A program made the position numbers and the translations under genes. 64,000 bases of DNA, from contig JBBTCO010000035.1 of assembly GCA_038043185.1 (NCBI GenBank), forward strand, positions 1-64,000. The letters are read 5' to 3'. The notes below the pieces were generated by a model. The model searched no databases, was not told the origin of the DNA, and worked only from the letters and a program-made list of their open reading frames with translations. Of the stretch, positions 24,459-33,885 are shown in pieces (within the stretch, counting starts at the first letter, position 1; each line of letters begins with the position of its first letter). This DNA comes from UBA5009 sp038043185 (GTDB lineage Bacteria > Bdellovibrionota > Bdellovibrionia > Bdellovibrionales > Bdellovibrionaceae).

Positions 24459-25289
24459 ATGCCTCAATGTCCAAGATGTGCTTCAGAAGTTGATAAGTTA
24501 AACCCTATTTCACCCGACGAAATGATGAAACTCGATGCGGCCGGAGAAAAAGCGGTTACTCAGCTTTGCTCTAATTGCTACGCCGAGATCAGCTCTCCTG
24601 CAGCTTCAGGAGGAAGCGTCCTGATGGCCCAAGAAAAAGCCAAAGAACAACATCGATTGTTGCTTTGGAAAAGTCGGGTCAATTTAATAAAAAAGGCGCG
24701 GAGTTTGATGGGCGCAAGGATGTATGCCGAAGCTGCCGTTTCCTATGAAAAATATTTAAAAATTCTTGAGCTGGTTTTTAAATTAAAAAAAGGATCAACC
24801 CTAACGCCGGAACACTTTAAAGACACCGCACGAACAACCGAACTGACAGTCGTTGCTTCGGTTTATTGGGATCTACTTAGAATTTACGATTCTCATCAAA
24901 AATACTATGAGCGGCAACAACAGGCCGCCCGCCAACTTGCGATTTTCATACGCTTTACTCCAATTTTTCCCGATATTATCAAGCGCGCTGAATCTTTCGT
25001 CAAAAACGCAAAAAATCCTGCGGTTATTCGAAGTTTTTTAAAGAATGCGGTTGATCAAAGACCTCGATGTTTCATCGCTACGGCCGCCTTTGAAGATCCT
25101 TTCAGCATCGAGGTTGTTCATTTAAGAATTTTTCGAGATTTTATTTTGGAGGAATACTTTTTAGGACGAATTTTCATTTCATTTTACTATTTCGTTTCGC
25201 CGCGCTTAGCTTCATTTATTGAAAAAGACGAGGGCTTAAAGGCTTTTACTCGATTTGTTTTGCGGCGCTTAATACAAATTTTAAAATAA
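24459..25289 (+). CDS. zinc-ribbon and CFI-box C-terminal domain protein
   Basis: The 276-residue product opens with a likely zinc ribbon (CPRC at 4-7, CSNC at about 37-40). A helical middle follows (about 55-195), with two repeats resembling TPR-like pairs. At about residue 205 comes CFIATAAFEDPF, then a hydrophobic, Arg-rich tail with LRIFRDFIL. This matches the CFI-box C-terminal domain (family form CFIATAAYGS), of unknown function and probably membrane-associated. It starts 12 bp after priA. Confidence 0.65.
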   Translation: MPQCPRCASEVDKLNPISPDEMMKLDAAGEKAVTQLCSNCYAEISSPAASGGSVLMAQEKAKEQHRLLLWKSRVNLIKKARSLMGARMYAEAAVSYEKYLKILELVFKLKKGSTLTPEHFKDTARTTELTVVASVYWDLLRIYDSHQKYYERQQQAARQLAIFIRFTPIFPDIIKRAESFVKNAKNPAVIRSFLKNAVDQRPRCFIATAAFEDPFSIEVVHLRIFRDFILEEYFLGRIFISFYYFVSPRLASFIEKDEGLKAFTRFVLRRLIQILK

Positions 25290-25355
25290 GCATAAAATAC
25301 GCTCACGGCAGCATTAAATCTTGCCAATTCAAGCTGTGTTAAGGATTGTTTTAAT

Positions 25356-26474
25356 ATGAGTACAAATTTTGATTACATTGTTATCGGTTCGGGGCTTTCA
25401 GGACTTTCTATCGCCAGCAGGCTCAGTCAAGAAAATGCCAAAGTGGCCTTAATTGAGTCCCTAGATGTTCCTGGAGGCAGTAATAAAAAAATTTCTTTTC
25501 CAAATGGAACTATCAACAACGCACTTCGAATGATGCCAGCCACCGATTCTTCCCTAAATGCTTTGTCTTTTTTAGAAAATTTGCTCGGAGGCTTAAAGAT
25601 CATTAAAGCTACAGAAGAACGGCCCCCCGTCACTTTTGAGGGAGGCCAAATTAAGCCTTTCCTTGGCTTTGGCGAAAATCCTCCGGCGTTTTACGAAGAA
25701 CTTCCTTATTTTACATCCGCTTCCGTAATCGAATGGCATTTGGAACCTTTTGAGTGGACACGCTTACTCTTTGAAAAGTTTCAAGGCACTTTCATGCCTC
25801 ATTCCATCGTCACTCAACTTAAAATCGAAAATAACAAAGTCGAATCCATTTTGATTAATGGCTCAAAAGTTTTGAAAGCTGAAAATTTTATTTTCTGTGC
25901 CCCACTTCGTGAGCTCAATACTTTGGTGCCTGAAAAGTTGATGAACTTTCGATTGCGCCAACGACTGGCTAAAAATAATTTTTGGACACTGGTGGGAATT
26001 GATTTTTGCCACAATTCGCAAATAACAGATCTGCAAAATATCCATGTGTTGAATGGGGTAACTCAGGATGAAGTTGGCCCTTGTTTGGGTCGCTTTTCTC
26101 CTTCGAGCGATGAAAGCCAACAATTTTCTCAATGGATTACCTTTGTTGATGAGGCCGAAGCTGAAGATACGGAAGTCATTGCCATTGCTTTGAAAAAAAT
26201 GAAAAGACAAATCAAACGCGCTTATCCAACAGCTTTTGAAAACTTAAAAGCCGAGCGCATTTCTATAACCCCTTTATACTCTGGAATCAGCGAAATAAAA
26301 TTACAAGGCAATCAAACCTTGCCGGGAATTGAAAACCTATGGATTGGTTCTGGCCAGGCCCATGTTCAGAAAAATTTAATTGGCACTTTATTGCAATCTG
26401 AATTGGTTATTTCTGCTCTGGGCTTTGCTTCCAGTACAACTCAGCCAGTAATTGAGGAACGAGGTCTTTTATGA
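25356..26474 (+). CDS. FAD-dependent oxidoreductase (phytoene-desaturase/amine-oxidase-like fold)
   Basis: The 372-residue product has the dinucleotide-binding start YIVIGSGLSGLSIASRL (GxGxxG) with the acidic residue at the end of the second strand (IES), then VPGGSN. A C-terminal LPGIENLWIGSGQ segment is the FAD-binding end typical of this superfamily. Substrate unknown. It is shorter than carotenoid desaturases. It overlaps the next gene by 4 bp. Confidence 0.7.
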   Translation: MSTNFDYIVIGSGLSGLSIASRLSQENAKVALIESLDVPGGSNKKISFPNGTINNALRMMPATDSSLNALSFLENLLGGLKIIKATEERPPVTFEGGQIKPFLGFGENPPAFYEELPYFTSASVIEWHLEPFEWTRLLFEKFQGTFMPHSIVTQLKIENNKVESILINGSKVLKAENFIFCAPLRELNTLVPEKLMNFRLRQRLAKNNFWTLVGIDFCHNSQITDLQNIHVLNGVTQDEVGPCLGRFSPSSDESQQFSQWITFVDEAEAEDTEVIAIALKKMKRQIKRAYPTAFENLKAERISITPLYSGISEIKLQGNQTLPGIENLWIGSGQAHVQKNLIGTLLQSELVISALGFASSTTQPVIEERGLL

Positions 26475-27223
26475 AAATGATTAATACTTTTAAATTCATC
26501 CTGCTTTCGGTTTTGCTTACGGGCTCAATCGCCTTTTCTAAAGCTACAAAAACTCCTGTAGCAACAGAAATGACTTACACGCTGACTATTGATGCTTTTA
26601 AAAAGCTTCCTCTGAAACAAAAAGAAGCTTACATCAAAAATCTGCAAGACTTTATGGTTCGTGCTGATTTTGGCAATGATCCCTCGCTAAAAACCTCGCT
26701 CAGAGAGCTTTTGATCGCAAATAGCTACGCGGCTGAAGACAGTTCAAATAGCTGTATTTTTGCGGGTTATATCCAAACGCTGACTCGAGATAAAGGTCGC
26801 CGCAGATGTCCTAAGCCAATACACACCCCTACTGAGACCTGCCCAGAATCCATGGTGATGTGTAACCCAATTCTTTTTGGCAAGGATGTTTGTATTTCTG
26901 AGCCTTTTAATAACGCCACGGAAAATTGCCAGGATATAATGGCCAAAAAAGAAGGCTCTATTAAAGAAATTGTGTCTGCTGTCAGCACAAGCGAGGCCAG
27001 CATGCGCGAGTTTGCAAGACTCCACGGTGACATTGATCTCTATTGTGTAAAACCTTGGGCCTTTAACAAGAAAAACTGTGCTACTTTAAAAAGGCAAACT
27101 GATGCGATTGTAGCCGAATACAGACTTCAGCCAAAGCGGCCAGCACCAGCAGCAACTGACCCAGCATCAGTCACCCCCGCAGCTGGCCCCGCGAACACGG
27201 ATCCTACGCCTGCAGGCAAATAA
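26471..27223 (+). CDS. secreted Cys-containing hypothetical protein
   Basis: The 250-residue product begins with a signal peptide (hydrophobic 7-21, cleavage near AFSKA). Residues 90-200 hold about nine Cys in patterns such as CPKP, CPESMVMCNP and CVKPWAFNKKNC, suggesting disulphides. The tail is Pro/Ala-rich. ATGA overlap couples it to the FAD enzyme, and the product could be a periplasmic partner or substrate of another gene. Its stop codon sits at the hairpin 27212-27236. Confidence 0.75.
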   Translation: MKMINTFKFILLSVLLTGSIAFSKATKTPVATEMTYTLTIDAFKKLPLKQKEAYIKNLQDFMVRADFGNDPSLKTSLRELLIANSYAAEDSSNSCIFAGYIQTLTRDKGRRRCPKPIHTPTETCPESMVMCNPILFGKDVCISEPFNNATENCQDIMAKKEGSIKEIVSAVSTSEASMREFARLHGDIDLYCVKPWAFNKKNCATLKRQTDAIVAEYRLQPKRPAPAATDPASVTPAAGPANTDPTPAGK

Positions 27224-27236
27224 TTCATTTGCCTGC
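27212..27236 (+). terminator. 10-bp perfect hairpin at a stop codon, before rpsB
   Basis: GCAGGCAAAT (27212-27221) pairs with ATTTGCCTGC (27227-27236) around a 5-nt loop. The TAA is at 27221-27223. No U-tract follows, so it is a terminator candidate only. It separates the secreted-protein gene from the ribosomal operon, whose 140-bp leader follows. Confidence 0.45.
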
Positions 27237-27378
27237 CCTTAGCTAGCGTGTTATCTCTCCGGCAACTATAACTCACTTCCAGATATTTACTGGTCCTCAA
27301 AAATGAGGAATTTCTTGCGGGTTTCTCACACCCCCAAGCTCTGTCAGGAAGGTGGCTAACCAGATAAAGGAGAGAACT

Positions 27379-28317
27379 ATGGCTCAAGTGACCATGAAAG
27401 AAATGTTAGACGCTGGCGTCCACTTCGGACACCAAACTCAGCGTTGGAATCCAAAAATGAAACCCTATGTTTACACAGCTCGAGGTGGAATTCACATCAT
27501 CGATCTGCAAAAAACTGTGGTGCGTGCTAATAAAGCTGCCGATTTCGTAAAAGATATCGCTGCTAATGGCGGATCGATGATTTTTGTTGGAACAAAAAAG
27601 CAAGCCATCGAACCCGTCCAAGAAGCCGCTCAACGATGCGGTCAATACTATGTCACCAAACGCTGGCTGGGTGGTATGTTGACGAATTTTTCAACGATCA
27701 AATCTTCGATTGATCGTCTTCGTCGCATTGATCAAATGCGCGAAAAAGGTGAGCTTAACTTTTTGACTAAAAAAGAACGCGCTCGCATGGAAAAAGAATA
27801 CATGAAACTTTCTGAGTTCTTAAATGGAATTCGTGAAATGAAAAATTCTCCGTCGGTTATGTTCGTGGTTGATCTTCCCAAAGAACATATTGCCGTAGCG
27901 GAAGCAAAACGCTTGGGAATTCCCGTCGTTGCCATCGCCGATACCAATTCTGATCCTGAATCTATCGATTATCCAATTCCTGGAAATGATGATGCCATTC
28001 GTTCGATCAAATTGTTTGCAAACTTAGTTGCTGACTCTTACATCGAAGGTGCAAAACTTTGGGATCAAAAAGTTCGTTCAATGTCTGACAAAGAATCGGA
28101 TGTTGAAAAAGAAGAAAAACCAGTGGCCAAAGAAGAAGCTCCGAAAAGAAGAGCGACTCGTGCTGGTGGCAAAGCTGATGGCGAGAAAAGACCAGAACCA
28201 ACAGTTGTTAAGGTTCAAAAAGCCCGCAAACTTGTTGCTGCTGGAACTGCCGAAGATGTTGAAATCCAAGCTGAGCTTGAAAATCAAACACCAGAAGAAA
28301 CGGAAGCCTCTGAATAG
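27379..28317 (+). CDS. rpsB: 30S ribosomal protein S2
   Basis: The 312-residue product from ATG 27379 (AAAGGAGAG 6 nt upstream) reads EMLDAGVHFGHQTQRWNPKM, the S2 signature, and IDLQKT. The core ends near residue 230. A Lys/Glu/Ala-rich C-terminal extension of about 75 residues follows, longer than in E. coli S2 (241 residues), as in several related lineages. It heads the rpsB-tsf-pyrH-frr run. A longer start at 27352 lies upstream of the ribosome site and is rejected. Confidence 0.97.
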   Translation: MAQVTMKEMLDAGVHFGHQTQRWNPKMKPYVYTARGGIHIIDLQKTVVRANKAADFVKDIAANGGSMIFVGTKKQAIEPVQEAAQRCGQYYVTKRWLGGMLTNFSTIKSSIDRLRRIDQMREKGELNFLTKKERARMEKEYMKLSEFLNGIREMKNSPSVMFVVDLPKEHIAVAEAKRLGIPVVAIADTNSDPESIDYPIPGNDDAIRSIKLFANLVADSYIEGAKLWDQKVRSMSDKESDVEKEEKPVAKEEAPKRRATRAGGKADGEKRPEPTVVKVQKARKLVAAGTAEDVEIQAELENQTPEETEASE

Positions 28318-28325
28318 TCAGAGGC
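28306..28325 (+). terminator. 8-bp stem with tetraloop containing the rpsB stop codon
   Basis: GCCTCTGA (28306-28313) pairs with TCAGAGGC (28318-28325) around ATAG, whose TAG is the rpsB stop. There is no U-tract. It may set the rpsB:tsf ratio or protect the rpsB message end after ribosome release. Confidence 0.4.
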
Positions 28326-28377
28326 CTTGCCTTGTCCCCTTTAATAAATTTAATTCTCAACTAAGAGGAGTAAGACC

Positions 28378-29304
28378 ATGTCTATTTCTGCTAGCCTCGT
28401 AAAAGAACTTCGCGAAAAAACCAGCGCGGGAATGATGGATTGCAAAAAAGCACTTGAAGAAACGCAAGGAAACTTTGAAGCCGCGATTGAGTGGTTGCGC
28501 AAAAAAGGTTTAGCTTCTGCTTCAAAAAAAGCCGGCCGAATCGCTGCTGAAGGTTTAGTTAATGCCACTGTTTTTGGAAAAACAGGCGTTGTTGTCGAAA
28601 TCAATTCGGAAACTGATTTCGTTTCTCGAAACGATGGCTTTAAAAGTTTCGTAACTGAAATGACATCCCATGTGGCTCAATCTAAAGCGACAGGCGATAT
28701 TTTAACTCAGCCCTTTCATAAAAATCCTTCCCTTAAAGTGGAAGACCATTTGAAAGAAACCATCGCTAAAATTGGTGAGAATATAGTTATTCGACGAGCT
28801 CAAAAATATGAACTCAGCGGCAATGGCATAATTCACACTTATGTTCACGGCGAGGGCAAAATTGGGGTTCTTCTTGAAGTCGGAACCACAACAGCCGAGT
28901 CCGCTTCACATCCTGATTTTAAAACGTTGGCTCAAGACATTGCACTACATATTGCCGCGATGAATCCGATGGCGATCACTGGTGCAGAAGTTCCTGCAGA
29001 AGTTGTTGCGAAGGAAAAGGAAATTCTTCGTGGTAAAAATATTGAGCAAGGTAAAAAACCTGAAATGATCGACAAAATCGTTGAAGGTCAAATTCGCAAG
29101 TTTTTGGCTGAAAACTGTCTTGTAGAGCAATCTTTTGTTAAAAATCCAGATTTGAAAGTTTCCGACTACATGAAGGAAACTGGGAAAAAAGTTGGTGGCG
29201 AAATTAGCATCAGACGTTTCACTCGATTTGAATTGGGTGAAGGTATCGAGAAAAAGAAAGATGATTTCGCAGCGGAAGTGGCTGCACAAGTGAAGGGCCA
29301 CTAA
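28378..29304 (+). CDS. tsf: translation elongation factor Ts
   Basis: The 308-residue product has the N-terminal UBA-like segment LREKTSAGMMDCKKAL and ETDFVSRNDGF in the core, both EF-Ts signatures. EF-Ts recycles EF-Tu-GDP. AGGAG lies before the ATG. Length is slightly above E. coli (283), with an internal repeat of the core domain typical of the family. Confidence 0.97.
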   Translation: MSISASLVKELREKTSAGMMDCKKALEETQGNFEAAIEWLRKKGLASASKKAGRIAAEGLVNATVFGKTGVVVEINSETDFVSRNDGFKSFVTEMTSHVAQSKATGDILTQPFHKNPSLKVEDHLKETIAKIGENIVIRRAQKYELSGNGIIHTYVHGEGKIGVLLEVGTTTAESASHPDFKTLAQDIALHIAAMNPMAITGAEVPAEVVAKEKEILRGKNIEQGKKPEMIDKIVEGQIRKFLAENCLVEQSFVKNPDLKVSDYMKETGKKVGGEISIRRFTRFELGEGIEKKKDDFAAEVAAQVKGH

Positions 29305-30018
29305 TTGAAACGACCAGCTTACAAACGAGTTCTCCTTAAATTAAGCGGCGAGGCCTTGGCTGGCAAACAAGGGACTGGAATCAATACAACGGTCCTTAAG
29401 GTCATTGCAAAAGACATCTCCGATGCTCATAAAACCGGTGTTGAGATTGGTATGGTCATCGGTGGCGGCAATATTTTTCGTGGCGTTGCCGCTTCAGCTG
29501 AAGGAATGGACCGAGCCAGTTCGGACTATATGGGAATGTTGGCGACGGTGATAAATTCATTGGCTGTCCAAGATGCGCTCGAAAAAGCGGGAGTTCCAAC
29601 TCGCGTTCAAAGCGCTATCGCCATGGCAGAAGTGGCCGAGCCTTACATTCGCCGGCGAGCCATGAGACATCTCGAGAAGGGGCGTTTGGTTATTTTCGGC
29701 GGAGGAACTGGAAACCCTTATTTTACAACAGATACTGCGGCCTCTTTACGCGCGATGGAAATCAATGCAGAGATTATTATGAAGGCTACCAAGGTTGATG
29801 GTATTTACGATAAAGATCCGGTTAAACATAGCGATGCCAAAAAGTTTGCCCAAATCAGCTATATTGAGGTTTTAAATAAGGGTCTGCAAGTAATGGATTC
29901 GACCGCTATTAGTTTATGTATGGATAATAAGTTGCCAATTTTAACTTTTGATTTAACAATTCCAGGAAATATTCTTAAAGCCGTTATGGGTGAAAAGATT
30001 GGAACATTGGTTCAATAG
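29305..30018 (+). CDS. pyrH: UMP kinase
   Basis: The 237-residue product starts at TTG 29305, immediately after the tsf stop, and reads KRVLLKLSGEAL, GGGNIFRG and DTAASLRAMEI, the bacterial UMP kinase hallmarks. It makes UDP from UMP and ATP. The TTG start may keep its yield low relative to tsf. GAAGGG within the tsf end serves as ribosome site. Confidence 0.96.
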   Translation: MKRPAYKRVLLKLSGEALAGKQGTGINTTVLKVIAKDISDAHKTGVEIGMVIGGGNIFRGVAASAEGMDRASSDYMGMLATVINSLAVQDALEKAGVPTRVQSAIAMAEVAEPYIRRRAMRHLEKGRLVIFGGGTGNPYFTTDTAASLRAMEINAEIIMKATKVDGIYDKDPVKHSDAKKFAQISYIEVLNKGLQVMDSTAISLCMDNKLPILTFDLTIPGNILKAVMGEKIGTLVQ

Positions 30019-30042
30019 TGAACCTCTCCAAAGGGAGCACAT

Positions 30043-30600
30043 ATGATTCAAGCCGTGAAGAAATCCACACAAGATAAAATGGAAAAATCATTGAAAGCTC
30101 TTGCCGATGAGCTCAAAAAAGTTCGTACGGGCCGAGCCCAGGCTTCCATGCTGGATGGCGTTCGAGTTAATTATTATGGAAATCTTTCTCCTTTATCCCA
30201 GGTCGCTTCAATTTCAACCCCAGACGCAAAATCATTTTTGATTGCACCCTGGGAATCTTCAATTTTAAAAGAAATCGAGCAAGCTATTGTCAAAAGTGAT
30301 TTAGGCCTAGCACCAATGAATGATGGTAAAGTCATTCGTCTGCGAGTTCCTGATTTGACCGAAGAGCGTCGCAAGGATCTCGCGAAACAAGTAAAGAAAA
30401 TTGCTGAAGATTCGCGTGTGGCTGTTCGTATGTCCCGTCGGGATGCCAATGATGAAGTGAAAAAAGCTTTAAAAGACAAAGCCATCAGTGAGGATGAAAA
30501 TAAAAAATTAGAGTCCGACATTCAAAAAATGACTGATGATTATATCAAAAAAATTGATGGACTTGCGGAAGAAAAAGAAAAAAGTATTCTTACAATTTAA
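30043..30600 (+). CDS. frr: ribosome recycling factor
   Basis: The 185-residue length and KVRTGRAQASMLDGVRVNYYG and RVPDLTEERRKDL segments identify Frr. The factor splits post-termination ribosomes with EF-G. GGGAG lies 6 nt before the ATG. Confidence 0.97.
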   Translation: MIQAVKKSTQDKMEKSLKALADELKKVRTGRAQASMLDGVRVNYYGNLSPLSQVASISTPDAKSFLIAPWESSILKEIEQAIVKSDLGLAPMNDGKVIRLRVPDLTEERRKDLAKQVKKIAEDSRVAVRMSRRDANDEVKKALKDKAISEDENKKLESDIQKMTDDYIKKIDGLAEEKEKSILTI

Positions 30601-30628
30601 TTGAGGACGAGAGACAAAGGAAACCGCG

Positions 30629-31351
30629 GTGAAAATCCCAAAACATCTGGCAATTATCATGGACGGAAATGGACGATGGGCCCAATCACGAGTCCATCCT
30701 CGCACCTATGGCCATATTAAGGGAACCCGAGTTGCAAAAACGATCATCACCGAATGTTCTCGACTGGGTGTAAAACATTTAACTCTTTATGCTTTCAGTA
30801 CCGAAAACTGGTTTCGTCCATCCATAGAAATTCAACTTTTGATGAATCTTTTAAGAAAATATCTTAAAAGAGAAACCAAAAACTTAATAAAAGAAAATAT
30901 TCGCTTCACTACAATCGGCGATACTGATCGCCTTCCTGCCGATGTCCTTGTGGCCATCGAGTCTGCCAAAACTGCAACAGCTCATTGCACCGGTTTGCAT
31001 CTGGTGTTTGCCCTGAGCTATGGTTCGCGCCAAGAAGTTACAAGTGCGGTGAAAAATCTGTGCTCGCAAATAGAACACGGTCTGCTGAAAGCGAGTGATA
31101 TTGATGAAGCTCTTATAAACTCTCATCTTTCAACTGAAGGACCAGATCCAGATCTGATCATTCGCACCAGTGGAGAAAAACGTCTGTCCAACTTTTTATT
31201 ATGGCAAGCCGCTTATGCAGAACTGTATTTTACAGATATTTTATGGCCTGATTTTAAAGTTCAAGATTTACATCTAGCATTCGAGGATTATTCGCAACGT
31301 GAACGTCGCTTCGGAAAAGTGGTCGCACCTAATGAATCCCTTCGTCACTAG
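30629..31351 (+). CDS. uppS: undecaprenyl pyrophosphate synthase
   Basis: The 240-residue product has IIMDGNGRWA, HLTLYAFSTENW and IIRTSGEKRLSNFL, the cis-prenyltransferase motifs with the catalytic Asp in MDGNGRW. It makes the C55 carrier lipid for cell-wall and O-antigen assembly. Start is GTG at 30629. Confidence 0.96.
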   Translation: MKIPKHLAIIMDGNGRWAQSRVHPRTYGHIKGTRVAKTIITECSRLGVKHLTLYAFSTENWFRPSIEIQLLMNLLRKYLKRETKNLIKENIRFTTIGDTDRLPADVLVAIESAKTATAHCTGLHLVFALSYGSRQEVTSAVKNLCSQIEHGLLKASDIDEALINSHLSTEGPDPDLIIRTSGEKRLSNFLLWQAAYAELYFTDILWPDFKVQDLHLAFEDYSQRERRFGKVVAPNESLRH

Positions 31352-32156
31352 ATTTATATCATCACTGGCTGCTGTTTTATTGCTGGTGGTTTCCTGGTGG
31401 TGGCTTGACGCTTTTGGACTCAAACTTGTGGTTATCGCCGGCGTGCCCATCACCGCTTATGAGTTGCTAAAAATTCTTTTTCTTCCTCATGATTCAAAAT
31501 CCAATAAATTTGCCTTTTATATTTTTCTTCTATTTATTTTTTCTTTATGCAGCATTTTTCCAACCCATAGTGCGATCATTTTTGCTTTTCTTTCCGTCAT
31601 CTTTTGTCTCCTCAGCCTTTTGTCTCATGCCAAATTTGAAACTTTAGATCGCTTATTTCATTTTCAGGCTAAAAGTATTTTAGGCTTTTTGTATGGAGGG
31701 CTTTTGCCTTCATTCTTGTTACAGCTTCTGGATTTGCCGCATGGAGTAGTTTGGTTTTCGGCCCTCCTTAGTATTGTTTTTTCTGGGGATATCAGCGCTT
31801 ACATTGTTGGAAGACTCTTTGGTAAAACCAAGCTCATACCTAAGATCTCTCCTAAAAAAACCATCGAAGGTGCCCTGGGTGGTTTGACTGTCTCAATACT
31901 CACCGGTTTGGTGGTTCATGCTTATTTGCCGCAAATCCCAATTTATTCAATGCTTCTGCTAAGTTTAGCGGTTTCTGTAGTGGCTCAGTTCGGGGATCTT
32001 TTTGAGTCACTGCTTAAACGCGTTGCCGACGTAAAGGACTCTGGAAGTCTTATGCCAGGACACGGCGGCATTTTAGATCGAATCGATGGGGTTTTATTTG
32101 CAAGTCCTGTTCTTCTTTTTGGCGCTTTAATTCTTGAAGGCCTTCTGATAAAATAA
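31332..32156 (+). CDS. cdsA: phosphatidate cytidylyltransferase
   Basis: The 274-residue multi-pass membrane protein (about eight hydrophobic segments) ends with the CDP-alcohol synthase signature KDSGSLMPGHGGILDRID. It makes CDP-diacylglycerol for phospholipid synthesis. ATG 31332 overlaps uppS by 20 bp and starts just before the first membrane segment; an upstream in-frame start at 31299 would add 11 polar residues and is less likely. dxr, often found next to cdsA, is absent here. Confidence 0.93.
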   Translation: MNPFVTRFISSLAAVLLLVVSWWWLDAFGLKLVVIAGVPITAYELLKILFLPHDSKSNKFAFYIFLLFIFSLCSIFPTHSAIIFAFLSVIFCLLSLLSHAKFETLDRLFHFQAKSILGFLYGGLLPSFLLQLLDLPHGVVWFSALLSIVFSGDISAYIVGRLFGKTKLIPKISPKKTIEGALGGLTVSILTGLVVHAYLPQIPIYSMLLLSLAVSVVAQFGDLFESLLKRVADVKDSGSLMPGHGGILDRIDGVLFASPVLLFGALILEGLLIK

Positions 32157-32160
32157 CCGC

Positions 32161-33885
32161 ATGGAAACACTACTTAGTTATCTTCAATCTGGCGCTACAG
32201 GAACTCTTTCGTTTGTACTTCTGCTTGGAGTACTTATTTTTGTCCACGAACTCGGCCATTTTCTTGTGGCTCGATGGTGTGGGATTCGTGTCGAAACCTT
32301 CAGCCTTGGTTTTGGAAAAAAAATTCTTCAGATGAAACGTGGGCATACCACTTATTGCGTGTCATTAATTCCTCTGGGCGGTTACGTAAAAATGTTTGGC
32401 GAACAGCCGTTCTCTGGCGACATGGTTGGCGAAGGTGAAAATCAACGACCAATGACAGCTGAAGAAAAAAATCAGTCCTTTACTCATAAAAATGTTTGGC
32501 AAAGAATTGCAGTCGTCATGGCCGGCCCCCTAATGAATTTCTTTTTTGCCGTGCTTATTTTTACTCTTGTCGCGCTGATTGGTGAAAATACCAAAGGACC
32601 TCTGCTTGGTGATGTGGCTTCTCCTTCTTTGGCCGAGCAACAAGGCTTTAAATCTGGAGACCTGCTTCTTAAGGTTGAAGATTCTGATATTAATACTTGG
32701 GAAGACTTTCAAAAACAGTTGAATAAAAAAATTCATACCAATGAAGCAGATTCACAAATTGCAGTCTTAGTGCAAAGAGAAGGTTTAAGCCATCCATTGG
32801 AAATTAAAGCTGTTGTTTCTCGGAGACCAAATACAAATCCCATCAGTTCAGAAAAGTTCGTTGGTGATATTGATGGCTTAAATCCTTATTCAAGATCTTC
32901 CCATGTTGGAGTTCCAGCGAATTCCCCAATGACTTTGCTTGGAATGAAAACAGGGGATCGCATTGCCTCTATTAATGATATGAAGGTCACGCACTTTCGT
33001 GAACTTGATCCTCTATTAAAAAAAGTAGACCCAAAACAGCCTTTGAATTTGGAAATTGAGCGCCTGGCAAATGATGAAAAGAAAACTGAAAAAATTTCTA
33101 TCCAGTGGAGCCCTCAAGAAAAAATTAAGGAATACAGCTTAGCTACTTTAAAACTAGAAACCACAGACTTATATTTGGGTCGAATCCTTAAAAAAACACC
33201 GGCGGACAGTGCGGGACTGAAGCCATGGGATAAAATTATTTCAATTGATACAAAAGCTGTAACAAAATGGGATGATGTTTTGAACGCGATTAAATCCTAC
33301 AGCGGAACTCAGCCGATGAGCATTGAAGTCATGCGCGGGGTTGAAAAAAAGATGTTTGAAATCACCCCTCAGATGACTTCCCAAATGCTTCCTACCGGAG
33401 CAGAGGATAAGCGCTACACAATTGGGATAAATGCGCTACTGATGTATTCCGATATTGATTTTGTGCGTGTGAAAGCCAAGGGAATGGGTGCTGCCATTGC
33501 AAGAGCTTTTACCCGCTCGGTGGATATGAGCGTAATGACTTTGAATGTATTTAAAAAATTAATTTTCGGGGAAATCTCTCACAAAAATATCGGTGGAGTT
33601 ATTTCTATAGCTCAAGCCGCACATGACTCATTTATCTCTGGGTTATCATCATTCTTGTTAATGATGGGATTTATTTCGATCAATTTATTTGTATTAAATC
33701 TTTTGCCAGTACCGGTTTTGGACGGTGGACACATGGTTTTTTACATTATTGAATTGCTGAAGGGCTCTCCATTGAGTTTGAAAAAAATGGAAATGGCGCA
33801 ACAAGTGGGCATGGTTCTTTTAATGAGCCTTATGGTGTTTGCGCTTTTTAATGACGTCAGCAGAGTTTTCTTTACGTCTCAATGA
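32161..33885 (+). CDS. rseP: RseP-like site-2 metalloprotease
   Basis: The 574-residue product has H29-E30-x-x-H33 in the first membrane segment (VHELGHFL), the PDZ pair (about 150-240 and 330-405), and the LDGGH motif (PVLDGGHMVFYI) that supplies the third zinc ligand. It cleaves membrane-embedded anti-sigma factors or signal-peptide remnants. It is about 120 residues longer than E. coli RseP, the extra lying between the PDZ domains. Stop overlaps tsaB by 4 bp. Confidence 0.92.
   Translation: METLLSYLQSGATGTLSFVLLLGVLIFVHELGHFLVARWCGIRVETFSLGFGKKILQMKRGHTTYCVSLIPLGGYVKMFGEQPFSGDMVGEGENQRPMTAEEKNQSFTHKNVWQRIAVVMAGPLMNFFFAVLIFTLVALIGENTKGPLLGDVASPSLAEQQGFKSGDLLLKVEDSDINTWEDFQKQLNKKIHTNEADSQIAVLVQREGLSHPLEIKAVVSRRPNTNPISSEKFVGDIDGLNPYSRSSHVGVPANSPMTLLGMKTGDRIASINDMKVTHFRELDPLLKKVDPKQPLNLEIERLANDEKKTEKISIQWSPQEKIKEYSLATLKLETTDLYLGRILKKTPADSAGLKPWDKIISIDTKAVTKWDDVLNAIKSYSGTQPMSIEVMRGVEKKMFEITPQMTSQMLPTGAEDKRYTIGINALLMYSDIDFVRVKAKGMGAAIARAFTRSVDMSVMTLNVFKKLIFGEISHKNIGGVISIAQAAHDSFISGLSSFLLMMGFISINLFVLNLLPVPVLDGGHMVFYIIELLKGSPLSLKKMEMAQQVGMVLLMSLMVFALFNDVSRVFFTSQ

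Noticed and set aside
27237..27378. Leader of rpsB as a known ribosomal-protein RNA element
   Set aside because: I could not find a convincing conserved fold by eye; left unannotated.
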